A stretch of DNA of 64,000 nucleotides from Dendrolimus kikuchii (GCA_019925095.2 CM034408.1:1736001-1800000), one strand, 5' to 3'. Positions 30,532 to 41,677 are shown, counted from the stretch's first letter. Translations and numbers: made by a program. The notes: generated by a model not told the origin, from the letters alone.

Positions 30532-33500
30532 CTGAAAATCATAATAATCATCCGTTTGATAATGGGGATGAGCATAGAACACATTTATTCATGAAATCAG
30601 GATCGTTTATTGCATAAAATTTTTTTTTAAGTTTAATGCTTGGCAACTAGGCCTTTAAGCCAGACGCCGTTGTATTGTAGGCTACAATCGATGTCATTCA
30701 ACGGATTGTGAAAACTCGAAAGGCCACATTTGGCTATACAGTTCACATTTCTCGCAAAAACACATAATTACTACTCAAAAACTATCAATATCCTACAACT
30801 ATTGATCATTTTAGAGTAATCTTACACATTTTTAGAAAATAAAATTGCACAGCACAACGTTCCCTTACAGTTCCCGCCAAAAAACTGCATAAACTTTCAG
30901 TACTTGTACAGCGCGTTCCATTAGTAGGTCACAATGCCCAAAATGCTCCGTTAGCAGTTGGCGACCGCGGTCGTTGTGGTCGTGGCGAAAACGTCATAAT
31001 TTTCGATCACACAACGCTCACAACGACCCATGTCAAGAGGTGGGTCGAATAACCGTTCCACTTGGGTTTACGATTGTAACGCCGGCAAGCAAGTGAAACA
31101 AGAAAAATCACGGTAATGAACATAGTCCTTGTGAGTCTCTAATGGAACGTAGCCCTAGTAAGCATTATACAGGTGATTTTTTTCAAGTGGGCCTCTATGG
31201 TCAAATCCAAATCTATAAGATAAAGTGAAAAACACTCAAAGAAGTCTCTGGGCGATTTTGATGAAAACTAAAACAGTATCAATCTAAACTAGGTTTATGT
31301 AATAATACAGTATGTATATTTAAGCTACAGTATGAATTGGTGTAATAATAGTGTTATTTTTCCAAAACCAACCACTTCGATTCCTGACAAGAGTAATTGA
31401 TTTTTCAAAAATCTAATGCTACCATTTTAGTTTTCATCAAAGTCATTCCTTCATTTAGTATAGTATTTTTTGCTATTTCTTATACTTTCAGATTTGAAGG
31501 TAATTAAGACTACATAGGAAAAGGGAGAGTTAGGCATTTTAATTAAAAAAAAACTATTAAAAAATCAAACAAATGGTTGGTTCCTATATCTTCTATATCT
31601 ATTCATCCACATCATACCATGGGTTGAATTTTGACATTAGATGTATGGAACTTATGTCAAATAGTAACCACTTTTTTTTGATAATGCAAGGGGAACGTTT
31701 TTGGACATCATCCTTCGACCCTTCGGGGGAAGGCTCTGTATGTAGGCCTGCATCGAGGGTGTGTGGGATTCTCAGCTAACAGTTCTCCACGCTTGCTTCT
31801 AAACCGAAGCTGTCGTAAGAATCGGCCGCCAAAGTACCCATTAAACCTAAACCTATGCCCCATTTATAGCGCTTTTACGAGGCTTCACTGGATCTCCTAC
31901 AGAGTAACTGCACCATGACGCCCCTACGCTCTGTAACTAGGCCACCCTGCGGAGCAGAGTGACCCACTTCTTACAGCAGTGGGGCAAAACTATTAACCAC
32001 TAAATGAACAGTTAGTAAGATATGGGAACCAGCCATAAAAGCTACAAAGCAAGTACTCACGATAAATATTAGATATATCTAAGTTTAACTCCTCATTGTT
32101 ACAAGTTTCTTCTTGGCTGTTGAGTTTTGTGATCATGTCCACACGGACATTGTCTTCTGAAGTCGACCTTGGAGTGGGCCCAGGAGACCCCTCACGCATC
32201 TTTTCTTGGGCTTTCATATTCTCTAGAACTAGCCTTTCAATCTGAAAGAATTGAGTGTTATAAAATCCAGTTAAGGGGCTACCTATTGTCAAATTCCCCA
32301 TTAGGGAGCTACCAAACCAATGAATTGAAGGTATCAATCTACGATAGTATGGATTAGTCAATGTCGATCAATAGTTTCTACCACACCGATTGATTGATAA
32401 TAGAATAGACTAGTCATACATCAATCAATCAATTGATGTTTAAGAAAAGAAAGAAAGAAAGCAATGGCTTTGAGTTTATAACATCTTCCACTCAGAGTAA
32501 ATCAGTGCTGCTCACTGTGTGTGAGAGTTCAGTAAGTCATTGCTACATGCCACACTGATGGGACCCATGCTTAGTTGGACCACAACCACCAATAAAACTA
32601 GGCTCGATGCTTCTTTTGTTATACAAACTTAGGTGGTCAATTCTGCACACCAGGCCTTGTTTAGAAGGACTTTACTATGCCTTTGTCTCACATAATGTTA
32701 CTCTGCATCGGCAAAACCCTTGTCAGCGCTATTGTGGGTTGGCTGTGAACTAAGTGCAAGATTCCTGTATTCTTAGAGCAACAGTTTCTGATTGGGGAGT
32801 AAAGGGAGGCCATACATTGGGCACATTACCCATACTGCAGAGATAGCTTAATTATAACTCCTTAAAACAATATGTTAGTAAAACAACTTTAAGATGATTT
32901 AACATTATCCTTTATCTGTACAGGAATGGAGAAAGAATACAATTTCCTGCAGCCAGGCGGCCTGTCATAAGAGGCGACTTAACAACCCACAGCCAGGTGA
33001 TAGGGCATTTGCCCGACTAGATAGCTACCACCCCTGGTCTAAATTATGTCGCCATAACAACCTTGAGTTGTGTTCCGGCATTAGTGACCAGGTTCCAGTC
33101 TCTCTTAGCTAAACTTTTACAGAGAGTGTCATCAGATTAACGGAAATTAAGTTTAGGGGTATACATACGCCTTAGATATAGACACTAGACCTGTTATTTG
33201 GGCTAGGAAACAAGTTTTTAGGGTCCACCAATAAGTTTTGAATGAATAATTTGAAAAATAAAAATACGTTTGATAAACAAGGTTATGTCACTTTTGTTGA
33301 AAAAAAGTTGTGATTTGTGTTTAGGATTACATTTACACCTGATATATAAACACTAAAACTGTTTTTAATTTAGTAAACAAGTTTTTAATTAGTTATTATA
33401 ATTTTAAAGTTCATAATAATAAATCACAGTACTGTCCCTTTTTTTACTTTACGACGACAAACGCATAAGAAAGAAAAAAAAAGTTAACTATTCGATATGT

Positions 33501-34682
33501 CAATAATATTGATTTTTAAATATGAAAATCATTTGATACTTCAATGAAATCGACTTTTAAATACTAAAATTGTTTTTTTTAATTGTATATTGTGAGTTTG
33601 AATTAGTAGTATTTTCTAAACAATTTATTTTTATTAAAAAAATCGATGTATAATTTGCTATAGTCTATTTGCCGCCTTTTTTATTCCATTTTAGATTTGA
33701 GTTAGGGATATCCTTAGTTTTTTTATAGCCACTAAGGTTGTCATCGAAAGTCGCGACCAGTGACTAAAATGGTGAGTTGGTTAGGTTGGGTTAGTCTTTA
33801 GACCAAAGCGCACGAGCCGAGCGAGCGAAGCGAGCGTGCCGCGGTAGCGGCCGGCGAGTGCCAGAACCGACTGGTCACCATTTATTTATGGATAATTATT
33901 TAAATGATGGTTACAAATTGGTTGGGACATTTGCTGACTGTCATGCCACACTCGCGTTGCTCGCTCGGCTTGTGGGCTTTAGTCTGCGTTTTTAGACTGT
34001 TTTAAATGTTTTTTACATTGACCACTAGTTTTCTTCTGCATTTCTCGTCTTTAGAAATAAGAAATAACTACACCATTTTGAAAAAAAATTGTCATGTTTA
34101 CAAAAAAATCATATCTCAAAAACTACATGTCTCCTAGACATGGGGGTTGCAGAAGGGAGAAGTAATTCTCCCCTCCGCCCCCCCCACTACTTAAAATTCA
34201 GTGACCACAATTGTAAAGTTTAACCCCCAGTGTTCTGTTGAATATGCAATGTTTGTGTTTGTCTGCAGATTTATGTATTTATATTGTGTTTACCAATTAT
34301 ATAATATAGGTACATTTGGTGATGTATAACAAACTCTGTCATAATTATTTATCTCACCATCTTTAGGTAATTTTCCAATAGGATATTTTGGAAAGAGTGG
34401 ATTTAGAAGAATGTGTTGGTACATGGTTCATATTTAGCATGCTATCATAAATATCTTTACCTGAAGACAGTTACGCTGAGTTTTTATTTTAACTAAAGCT
34501 TCTTTTATCCATTTTAACTCCATTAAAAGCTGAGACTCCTCAGCAACAATTTGACTCAGTTTTCTATCACAGAACATTTTCTGAGAATTTGAATTCATCT
34601 CTTTAAAAATAGGAAGAGTAGAGTACCTTGCAGGAGTGGCAAGTTCAGAAGAAATAAAAATACTAACAAGTTGTAAAACCAT
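30425..34682 (-). CDS. small acidic coiled-coil protein, SNAPC5-like (tentative), three exons
   Basis: Exons 34682-34461, 32241-32061 and 30531-30425 join in frame (510 bp, 169 residues plus TGA) with GT-AG introns in phases 0 and 1. Residues 42-90 form a likely coiled coil (EESQLLMELKWIKEALVKIK, then IERLVLENMK). This resembles the human SNAPC5 pattern EEETLLRLKAAL and VEELALQSMI. A Ser/Pro-rich linker (GSPGPTPRSTSED) and an acidic tail (VEEDDEMD) follow. SNAPC5 is a small subunit of the complex that drives snRNA promoters. Similarity is short, and human SNAPC5 is only about 98 residues, so the name is a hypothesis; the exon structure is firmer. Translation could also start at Met29 (34596-34598). 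A family H repeat lies about 58 bp upstream. Confidence 0.7.
30622..30890 (+). repeat. dispersed repeat (family H), in SNAPC5-like intron 2
   Basis: GCTTGGCAACTAGGCCTTTA, GTTGTATTGTAGGCTAC, ACTACTCAAAAACTATCAAT and CAGTTCCCGCCAAAAA recur at 34740, 44237, 53950 and 54480. No coding potential; class unknown. Confidence 0.75.
30915..31148 (+). mobile_element. TIR element (family I)
   Basis: 234 bp with ends GTTCCATTAGTAGGTCACA and TGTGAGTCTCTAATGGAAC, inverted with few mismatches. The interior is GC-richer (GACCGCGGTCGTTGTGGTCG). Other copies lie at 24106, 35067, 45925 and 59240. Confidence 0.75.
31149..32060. other. SNAPC5-like intron 2, right part
   Basis: 31570-31672 holds a family L palindromic fragment (GGTTCCTATATCTTC, TTGAATTTTGACATTAG). 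31675-31990 is GC-richer and may be the 3' end of an unidentified LINE. Confidence 0.4.
32061..32241 (-). CDS. SNAPC5-like gene, exon 2
   Basis: Acceptor ATTCTTTCAG, 60 codons plus one base, donor GTGAGT. Confidence 0.75.
32242..32910. other. SNAPC5-like intron 1, left part
   Basis: Includes short inverted ATTGATTGAT motifs near 32380-32440. No exon recognised. Confidence 0.4.
32911..33108 (+). mobile_element. ~300 bp retroposon (family B), 3' truncated
   Basis: It starts TTTATCTGTACAGGAATGG and stops at CCAGTCTCTCTTA without tail. Confidence 0.75.
33109..34432. other. SNAPC5-like intron 1, right part
   Basis: 33775-33970 is a GC-rich island with CGAGCGAGCGAAGCGAGCG and GGTTAGGTTGGGTTAG; its source is unknown. 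The remainder is AT-rich. Confidence 0.4.
34461..34682 (-). CDS. SNAPC5-like gene, exon 1
   Basis: 74 codons from the first ATG to CTTCAG, then donor GTAAAG. The first 28 residues are less charged than the rest; Met29 is an alternative start. Confidence 0.65.
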
Positions 34683-34739
34683 AAAATTGCAAATATAACC
34701 TAAAATAACGTTATTATTTATAGGTTTCGTAGTTTCGTA

Positions 34740-35015
34740 TATTTTTTTTATGTTTAAGGCTTGGCAACTAGGTCTTTAAGCCAGGCGCCGTTGTATTGTA
34801 GGCTACAATCGACGTCATTCAACGGAGTTCTTGTGAAAACTCGAAAGGCTACGTTTAGCTATATAGTTCACATTTCTCGCTAAAACACATAATTACTACT
34901 CAAAAACTATCAATATCCTACAACTATTGTTCATTTTAGAGTAATTTTACACATTTTTAGAAAATAAAACTGCACAGCACAACGTCTCCTTTCAGTTCGC
35001 GCCAAAAACTCCAAC
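34740..35015 (+). repeat. family H repeat upstream of the SNAPC5-like gene
   Basis: Near-identical to 30622-30890. It is followed, as there, by a family I element. Confidence 0.75.
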
Positions 35016-35066
35016 TCCCGTAGTTTTGTACATTAGCCACAGACCACCAGAGACTACGATCAGCGC

Positions 35067-35314
35067 GTTCCACCAGTAGCTTACAACGCCCAAAATGCTC
35101 CGTGAGCCGTCCCACAAGACGACCGCGGTCGTTGTGATCATGGCGAAAACGTCACTAATGATGTCATTATTTTCGATCACACAACGCTCACAACGAGGTT
35201 AAGAGGTGAGTCAAATAACCGTTCCACTTGGGTTTACGATCGTAACGCCAGTAAGCAGGTGGAACGGGAAGAATCGCGGTAGTGAATGTGGTCGTTGTGA
35301 GTCTCTATTGGGAC
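35067..35314 (+). mobile_element. TIR element (family I)
   Basis: Ends GTTCCACCAGTAGCTTACAA and TTGTGAGTCTCTATTGGGAC are the decayed inverted repeats of the family. Confidence 0.7.
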
Positions 35315-36650
35315 ATAGCATACGTATTTAACAATAAGCCGTAAGCAATTATCGGACGCATCCGTTAGCAGTCGGCGCAGCTAACAGCAAAAGCTGCGTT
35401 TGAATATAACCTGGTTATAACGTTTATAATATGAACTATTTTTCTGCCTATTAGCAATGTTTAATCTTATCTGCAGCCACCGATTACAATAATATAATAA
35501 GATATTTGTAGTCAGTATCAGTATATTATTAACAATTTGTCCATGTTTTTTTTTTTAATTTTAACGTTGTTCCGGGTCTAAAATTCACTAGCTGATATAC
35601 AATACTATGTTTCACACGAACAGTTATTTTTAAAGTTTATCAAGGATTTTATTTTTGCTTCTGGTTTGCTAAACCAGAAGCAAAAATAAAATTGATAGAA
35701 AAGAACCGCTGATATGACAGGGTTGTAATTATTCAGTTCGCTTCTAATAATAAAATTAAATAACTGCTCTATTAATTATCATAGGGTGCTAGAAATATTA
35801 ATTTAAAAAATTGAAACATTATTATACAAATGACCGTCGTAGATTATATTGACAAAAGCGTATTATTAGTCAGCCGCTGCTGCCGGACGCGTCCCGAAAT
35901 GTGTGAGCTTTAGATTTAGACTTCAGATTGTTTGCGGGCCTCGTCGCAAGGAAAGCAAAAAACTAAATCCATAATACTTATTAATTATATTTAAATGATA
36001 TAGTAATAATTTAATATTTATATATCTATAACAAATCATCTGTGCTTCCTATGATAAATAAACTCTTAGCCACCTATTTAAAAAAAACAAAATACACATA
36101 AACAAGGGATTCACCTTCAATCTTAGATTATGCTAGTCGCCACAAAATAAACCCTCAAATTCGGCGTCACAATCGCCATACATAATAGTTGCCAGCTGAT
36201 ATGATCTATAAATTCTGGTAAGTAAATACTGAATAATAAATATTTCTTAATTAAAGCTGATTAGTTATTTCATGGCTACTTAACGAACAAAATTCAAACA
36301 AATGGCGAGCTCTTCTTTACTTTCTTTCTCCCCGCCGACAGCGATTAGGAGTTAATTTTTTACTGATAAATTTAAGTTATTTTGTAAGTACAGTTTTATT
36401 TAAAGTATAGTTTAGTTTATTTTTAGTATTTAATTATATTTTTTAAGTTAGTAATAATAATATCTGTCAAAAAGATCCAAGCTGACCAGTTATTGAACAA
36501 AAAATGTTCTTAAATAAAGTTTTGTCTAAAGTTTCTTTACATTTCGTGGACTTGTTTTATGGCGCCATGTTTATTGTCTGAGCCTCTCATCCATTTTAGC
36601 AACTGTGGGCTACGTCATCGTCAGAACTAATCTGAATTCGTCAGAAGTTC
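35315..36650. other. intergenic region between divergent genes
   Basis: It separates the - strand SNAPC5-like gene from the + strand C19orf12-like gene. It holds the perfect palindrome at 35646-35692; otherwise AT-rich. Confidence 0.5.
35646..35692. repeat. perfect palindrome, 22-bp arms, 3-nt spacer
   Basis: Arms 35646-35667 and 35671-35692 are exact reverse complements separated by GCT. Such palindromes are unstable in replication and cloning. Confidence 0.95.
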
Positions 36651-36689
36651 AGCACAAGAGCCAAGAGAGTCAAGAGACGAACAACGTAG

Positions 36690-36701
36690 TGCGCATGCGC
36701 A
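36690..36701. promoter_or_regulatory. NRF1 (Erect wing) consensus site
   Basis: TGCGCATGCGCA is a perfect palindromic match to YGCGCAYGCGCR. It lies about 170 bp before the start codon of the first C19orf12-like gene and before a likely 5' UTR intron acceptor at 36839. NRF1 sites are common in promoters of genes for mitochondrial proteins. Confidence 0.6.
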
Positions 36702-36869
36702 ACCAGAATCTGTGTTGGTGATCGTGTTCTTGTGACTAGTAATTATTGCAGCTACCATTATCTGCCACAGTTTTATTATAATATACAAAGGTTCTAAATT
36801 TAAATCTTAATATTAATTAGTAATTTATTCTTATTTCAGATTTACGTCTACATTTTGTTAAAACTCAAA

Positions 36870-37140
36870 ATGGATTCCGACGGCGAATATGAAGTTATTC
36901 CTTGTAGAATGAACTCCTGCACATTGCCTTTTGATCGTGTTTCATTAGAAAACTTCATACTAACTATCAGCGACCAATTCAATTTTCGTGTGGTTTTAAG
37001 TGATGAGAGAACGACTGGGGCGCTGCTTTTGACTGCAGGATTAACTATTGCCGGAGGTTTCGTAGGCAGACATTATGGCGGAAAAGTCGGTGCAATTTTT
37101 GGAAGCGCAGTCGGTGGCGCTTGTGGTGTTGGTCTTGTTG
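36870..37140 (+). CDS. C19orf12-like paralogue 1, coding exon 1
   Basis: ATG to donor GTAAGA, 90 codons plus one base. In the paralogue the same region is split into two exons. Confidence 0.87.
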
Positions 37141-40100
37141 GTAAGAACTACTTTAACATATCTAGGTACAACTCATCTCTATTTTAAATTTACAAAGATT
37201 CGACTACTAAGAAATCAATAAATTTATTTTATTAAATAAAAAATTTAAACGTTTGCATGTAGATTGTGTGCGACGGTTTTCATTAGTAAAAGTTGAAGTT
37301 ACTTGTATTCTATGAAACTAAATGCTTTTTAAAAACTACCTTCTTCTCTTTACGGTCGTCCGAAATAGTATTCAAAGTATGAATCTCGAATTATCTATTA
37401 TTTTTTCTTAAATGAGGGTACTTCAATAAGCGAAGCTGGCAAACAGGTACACAGCCCAGCTCATGTAAAGTGGTTACCGTCGCCAATAGACATCTGCAAC
37501 ACTAGGGGCGAACTCCCAACGCGTCGCCAGCCTTTAGGATGTGATAGGGAGCTGAGATAGAGGGATCAGATAGGAGGAATGGGATAGAGAGGATGCAATA
37601 TGGGATTGGAAGTAACAGGACATGAAATTTTTATTTAGTTGAAATCATGTAATTATTTAAGCGTTAAATCCCGGTTTTCTTCGCAAGATCGCTTCCTTAC
37701 TTTTTCTCTAATAAGCGTTATTATTCATGATATCAAGTCGGCATTTCTTCAATCTCCTCTTCTGTTACGTGGTGGAAGTGGCATGCTCACGGAGCACCCG
37801 ATTATGAAACTGACCTCCTCGACTCCATCCAGCGTCGCGCCGTTCGTATAGTCGACGATCCCATACTAATAGACGGTGTAGAATCGCTTAGCCTCCTGAG
37901 AGACTTTGTGTTCTCTCCGTATTCTACCGTTTGTACAACGGGGAGTGCTTCGGGGAACTGTTTGATTTGGTGCCAACGCCTCATTTTTAATACCATACCG
38001 CTCGCCATCACCGGGATGTCGCTACCCTCATTTCCTTGAGCTCCCACGTTCACATACACAACGGTTCTCCAGAATGTTTGTTCCGTGTACTACAATGATC
38101 TGGAGGGAAGTTCCCTTGGACATGGGGACGTTTAAGAAGGGCGTTATATAATTCCTTAGCGGCTGGCAATGCGTTAGCAACGCCCCTGATGTTGCAAACG
38201 TCCATAGGTGACGGTAATCACCTTCCATAAAGGCTGGCAAAACTGGCCAGCCTCAGAAACACATGACCGTATCAGCGTAGGTATCTCTCATGGAGTGTAT
38301 CTGTTATGTATGTTATGTTATGTATATATGTCACGGATATGCAGGCTGTAGCAGATACGAGTTTCCTGACGTTAAGATAAGATTCGATAACGAGTTTTAG
38401 TACTCACATTGACTTTTATAGGATATCCGTAACTATATTCCGTAGCTATTGTTGATAAAAATTGTAAACTACACAAAATCGTCATGACCATAACCTTAAC
38501 CCTATTGGGTACGCTGCGAAAATCAGCCTGTGACCCCCTTGCCAGTAATTTTTTTGTTCACTGATTGAGCTGAAATGATGTTAAAATTATGTAGTAGATT
38601 ATGCATGACATGTGTAGGCACAAGCATGGTTGGACAGTATTTGAATTACTTGTAAATAAAATACGTAATTGAAATACAAAAATACATATTTTGTACTTGA
38701 ATTTCAATTACTTTTTAAAAATATCTATACTAATATTATAAAGCTGAAGAGTTTGTTTGTTTGTTTAAACGCGCTAATCACAGGAACCGCTAATCCGATT
38801 TGAAAAATTCTTTCAGTTTTGAATAGTACATTTATCGAGGAAGGCTATAGGCTATATTATATTTTTTCTTAAATTAGGGATCCTTACTAAAAGTCCAATA
38901 ATGTAACCCAAGGTGTAAAAAAATGACCCGAAAAAAACCTTACACGGCGTGCGCTGCGAAAACTATTGATTATAGAACAAAACAATGTACTACCACTTTG
39001 TAGAACATATAATTGTCTACAAAAAAATATCCCGTAACCATATGTCTAACTATTGTAGTTATCTCACAATAAGTGTTTTCTTTTATTTTTTTATTTAATT
39101 AAAATGCCGTCGCTTCAAAAACTCTTTATTTTGTACCTTGGTATTAATCCTTATCAAAATAAATTACTCCATATTCAAGACAAATTCAATACCTTTCTAG
39201 AACTTTTTGAATTATTCATTTCGGACGTTTCATTCAAAACATATCGCGATATTTAAAATGTAAGTATTAGTGTTGTAGCCAAATATACTAATATTGTTTG
39301 ATTGAACGCGCTAATCTCAGGAACTACTGGTCTGATTTGAAAAAAAAATTCAGTGTTGGATAGCCCATTTATCGAGGAAGGTTATAGGTTATATACCATC
39401 ACGCTAAGACCAATAGGAGCGGAGCACCAATGAAGAATGTTTCAAAATCGGAAGGTTTTGAAAGCAAATTCCACGCGGATGACGTCGCGGGCACAGCTAG
39501 TAATTTATAATTCAAATACCTGACGCTGAGGTACTTAGGGCCACAAACTACTATGGATACTACGTATTTAGGTCACTGGTCACTTTGGTGGCATTAGGTC
39601 ACTTATGTCATTTCGGTAGTCTTGATAGATTTGGTTTTATTAAATAATTTATGGCTTAGCAACTAGGCCTTTAAACCATGATAGATTTGGTAGTTCTAAG
39701 CGTTGTAGATATAATTATGTTCGCCTGTATATTCTCTGAAGTTTCACTTCTACTGCCTGCGAAAAAAAATTTTGTGTGCACACACTCGCAATTATTTTTT
39801 TTTTCATTTTAATTCATTATAATTCTATACCACCAATATTTAAAAACAAATTAAAAAGCTTTTTCCTTAAAAATGGATATTATATTATTGAAGAATATTT
39901 AAATAATAAAACTTCATTTACATAGCAGCTCACTCCAGCCTCTTATACTATCGTCTTTATAACGTTTTTGTCTTGCCAAACATTTATGGAATTTATGGAG
40001 ATATGTTGCAGTATAAACTTTTAGTATGTCTCGGAATTATTTTAAAGCCACTTATATTCCTCTTTTCTTTTATACTCCATTAATTATTCGAAAAATAATT

Positions 40101-40595
40101 CTGTAACATACGTCTGTATAACACTTATAAACAAAGAACTTGAGATATAAATTGAATAAGAAATATAAAGAAAATCCATTTTTAGCTAGACCTGTTTCTT
40201 GGGAGTCTCTTGCCGCTTCTTCTTCTTAACAGCAATAACACGTTGCGAAGCGATGTAAATAGAATAGGAAGTAAATTTAAATTTTAACTTATACGTTATG
40301 ACCTTCAAAGTGTTTATTTTAGTATACTTGATTAAAAAATTGTATAAAATTAAAATATTTTTTTCCAGCTGTATCTATGAGAGATGTGTGGGAGGATATA
40401 AAAGAAAAATTGTGGGGCTTACTTGAAGTGGTATATGACTACTTGGCTGGAATGGGTCTGCAGGATTATAAGAACGTAGCCCGATTCGTAGCTTCACGGT
40501 CCGGATGCGAGTCCCAGATTGCTATGCTTATTTTGGAAACTGCTTCAAGTACTTTAGGCAAGAAAATTATATCCAACCTTACTACTTCCTTGTAA
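36870..40595 (+). CDS. C19orf12 family protein, paralogue 1
   Basis: Two coding exons, 36870-37140 and 40369-40595, join in phase 1 to 165 residues. Residues 48-90 form a glycine-rich hydrophobic hairpin (TTGALLLTAGLTIAGG...GKVGAIFGSAVGG), like human GALVTGAMAFVGGLVGG. The C-terminal half (RDVWEDIKEKLWGLLEVVYD, then ILETASSTLGKKIISNL) matches the family helices. Family members are membrane proteins of mitochondria, ER and their contacts, linked in humans to MPAN neurodegeneration; the molecular activity is not settled. The start is the ATG at 36870, 31 bases after a splice acceptor (TTATTTCAG), implying a non-coding first exon. A perfect NRF1 site lies upstream and AATAAA is at 40767. The 3.2-kb intron holds a Jockey-like remnant and Helitrons. 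The frame is intact. Confidence 0.88.
37415..37620 (-). repeat. decayed LINE or retroposon 3' fragment in intron
   Basis: AGTGGTTACCGTCGCCAATAG and CAACGCGTCGCCAGCCTTTA resemble the reversed end of the Jockey-like element at 38150-38235. Confidence 0.45.
37745..38235 (+). pseudogene. Jockey-like LINE, C-terminal remnant, frameshifted
   Basis: Read across frames, the + strand gives LDSIQRRAVRIVDDPI, SLRDFVFS and LYNGECFGELFDLVP, then SSHVHIHNGSPECLFR and a MGTFKKGV-like end. This is the conserved ORF2 tail of Jockey-type LINEs of Lepidoptera. Several frameshifts break it. It sits inside the intron of C19orf12-like paralogue 1. Confidence 0.7.
38236..38723. other. intron sequence without recognised feature
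   Basis: Low-complexity ATGTTATG near 38310. Nothing else identified. Confidence 0.35.
38724..38860 (+). mobile_element. Helitron family 1, 5' half only
   Basis: It starts TCTATACTAATATTATAAAG and matches through ATCGAGGAAGGCTATAGGC, then stops abruptly. Confidence 0.75.
39285..39500 (+). mobile_element. Helitron family 1
   Basis: A worn 5' end, then AACGCGCTAATCTCAGGAAC, ending GGATGACGTCGCGGGCACAG and CTAG before T. Confidence 0.75.
39501..40368. other. intron sequence before the last exon
   Basis: 40196-40262 carries a fragment of the family E centre (CTTGCCGCTTCTTCTTC, ACACGTTGCGAAGCG). The rest is AT-rich. Confidence 0.4.
40369..40595 (+). CDS. C19orf12-like paralogue 1, last exon
   Basis: Acceptor TTTTTTCCAG, 227 bp ending TAA. 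Same length and phase as the last exon of paralogue 2. Confidence 0.9.
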
Positions 40596-40766
40596 TTTCA
40601 ATTTTCTTTTGTAAGGTCCCGCCAAATTGCAAATATGTGATAATATTTATTTAGTTTTCTATTGACGAATAATGCTGGTCTATTATCGTGTTAACAATGT
40701 GTATTGTTGTTATTGCTTGAATTTGAAAACTGACCCAGTTTTAATATTTCTGAATTTGATGTGTAA

Positions 40767-40772
40767 AATAAA
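40767..40772 (+). promoter_or_regulatory. polyadenylation signal, C19orf12-like paralogue 1
   Basis: The first AATAAA after the stop codon, 172 bases downstream. A second lies at 41206-41211. Confidence 0.5.
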
Positions 40773-41343
40773 TTATTTTTAAAAGTTATTTAAAAATTAA
40801 TGATTATTTAAATCTAAACTTCAAATTGCATTTGTAATGCATTGTAAATATTCACCAAATTACATAATTTGGACCATAACTAATCATTTTTGACAAAATA
40901 TGAAGGACTTAATGGACACATTGTGAAATAAGATTTAAAAAAATAATTCTATGGTTACTTATAAATTAAAAGAAAATTGTTGTAATTTCCTATGGTTACT
41001 TATAAATGTCTAGTTTTCTTTAACTCTTTATAACTTACTTTTTTTTAATATCTACTTTTAACTTCCTTAAGTTTATTTTCTTTAATACAATAATCAAATT
41101 CCATTATAATTTTACCATAGTTATTGCTTATTTTTAATCAATATTTATCTTGGATTGTGATAAAAAAATGTAGGTATGTAATAAATATTTCGTAAAAAGA
41201 ATTGGAATAAAGATTTTGATTAAAATAAAATAGTTTTTTTTACAAATTTGAGTTTTATTTATGGCCGGGTCCTATATCTCACTAAAGATTTTTTTAAACT
41301 TTATTATAGATTTAACATTCCTACGCTACGTTATTAACATTGC
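40773..41343. other. AT-rich intergenic sequence
   Basis: A local duplication of CTATGGTTACTTATAAAT occurs at about 40951 and 40991. No gene. Confidence 0.4.
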
Positions 41344-41504
41344 TATAAATTAATAAAACATACATACATACATAACTTCACGCCAGTTCCCTTGCGGGGT
41401 AGGCAAGAACAACAGAGCGCCATTCTGGCTTATTATTACACACCTAACTTGCTTCTTCGACATTCATAGCTCTTGTCATGCACGCTCGTCTGTATAAATT
41501 AATA
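41344..41504 (-). mobile_element. RTE-like LINE 3' end with target duplication
   Basis: ACATACATAACTTCAC tail to CGCTCGTCTG, flanked by TATAAATTAATA (41344-41355 and 41493-41504). Confidence 0.85.
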
Positions 41505-41561
41505 ATGACATAGAAATGTTAAGAAAATGATAAATTATACGAATAAAAAAATATATGATAA

Positions 41562-41677
41562 AAAACTAAACCTAATGGTTAGTTTTCATGGCTTTCCACG
41601 ACTTCTGCATCCATCCACTTTTGCATTGTATATCTGTTTAGTCATTCTTTCATAATAGAAAACTAAACCTAATGGTT
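41562..41677 (-). mobile_element. internal RTE-like fragment flanked by a 19-bp direct repeat
   Basis: About 65 bp (GGCTTTCCACGACTTCTGC to GTCATTCTTTCAT) are internal RTE sequence lacking the 3' tail. The flanks AAAACTAAACCTAATGGTT at 41562-41580 and 41659-41677 are identical. Confidence 0.75.

Noticed and set aside
33775..33795. Telomere-like GGTTAGGTTGGGTTAG (and TTAGGTTAGG near 28980)
   Set aside because: Only two imperfect TTAGG units each; too short for interstitial telomeric repeats.
36691..36700. NRF1-like site as a repeat-borne motif
   Set aside because: Family J carries a similar GCATGCGCA block, but no other family J text surrounds the 36691 site, so I keep it as a candidate promoter site.
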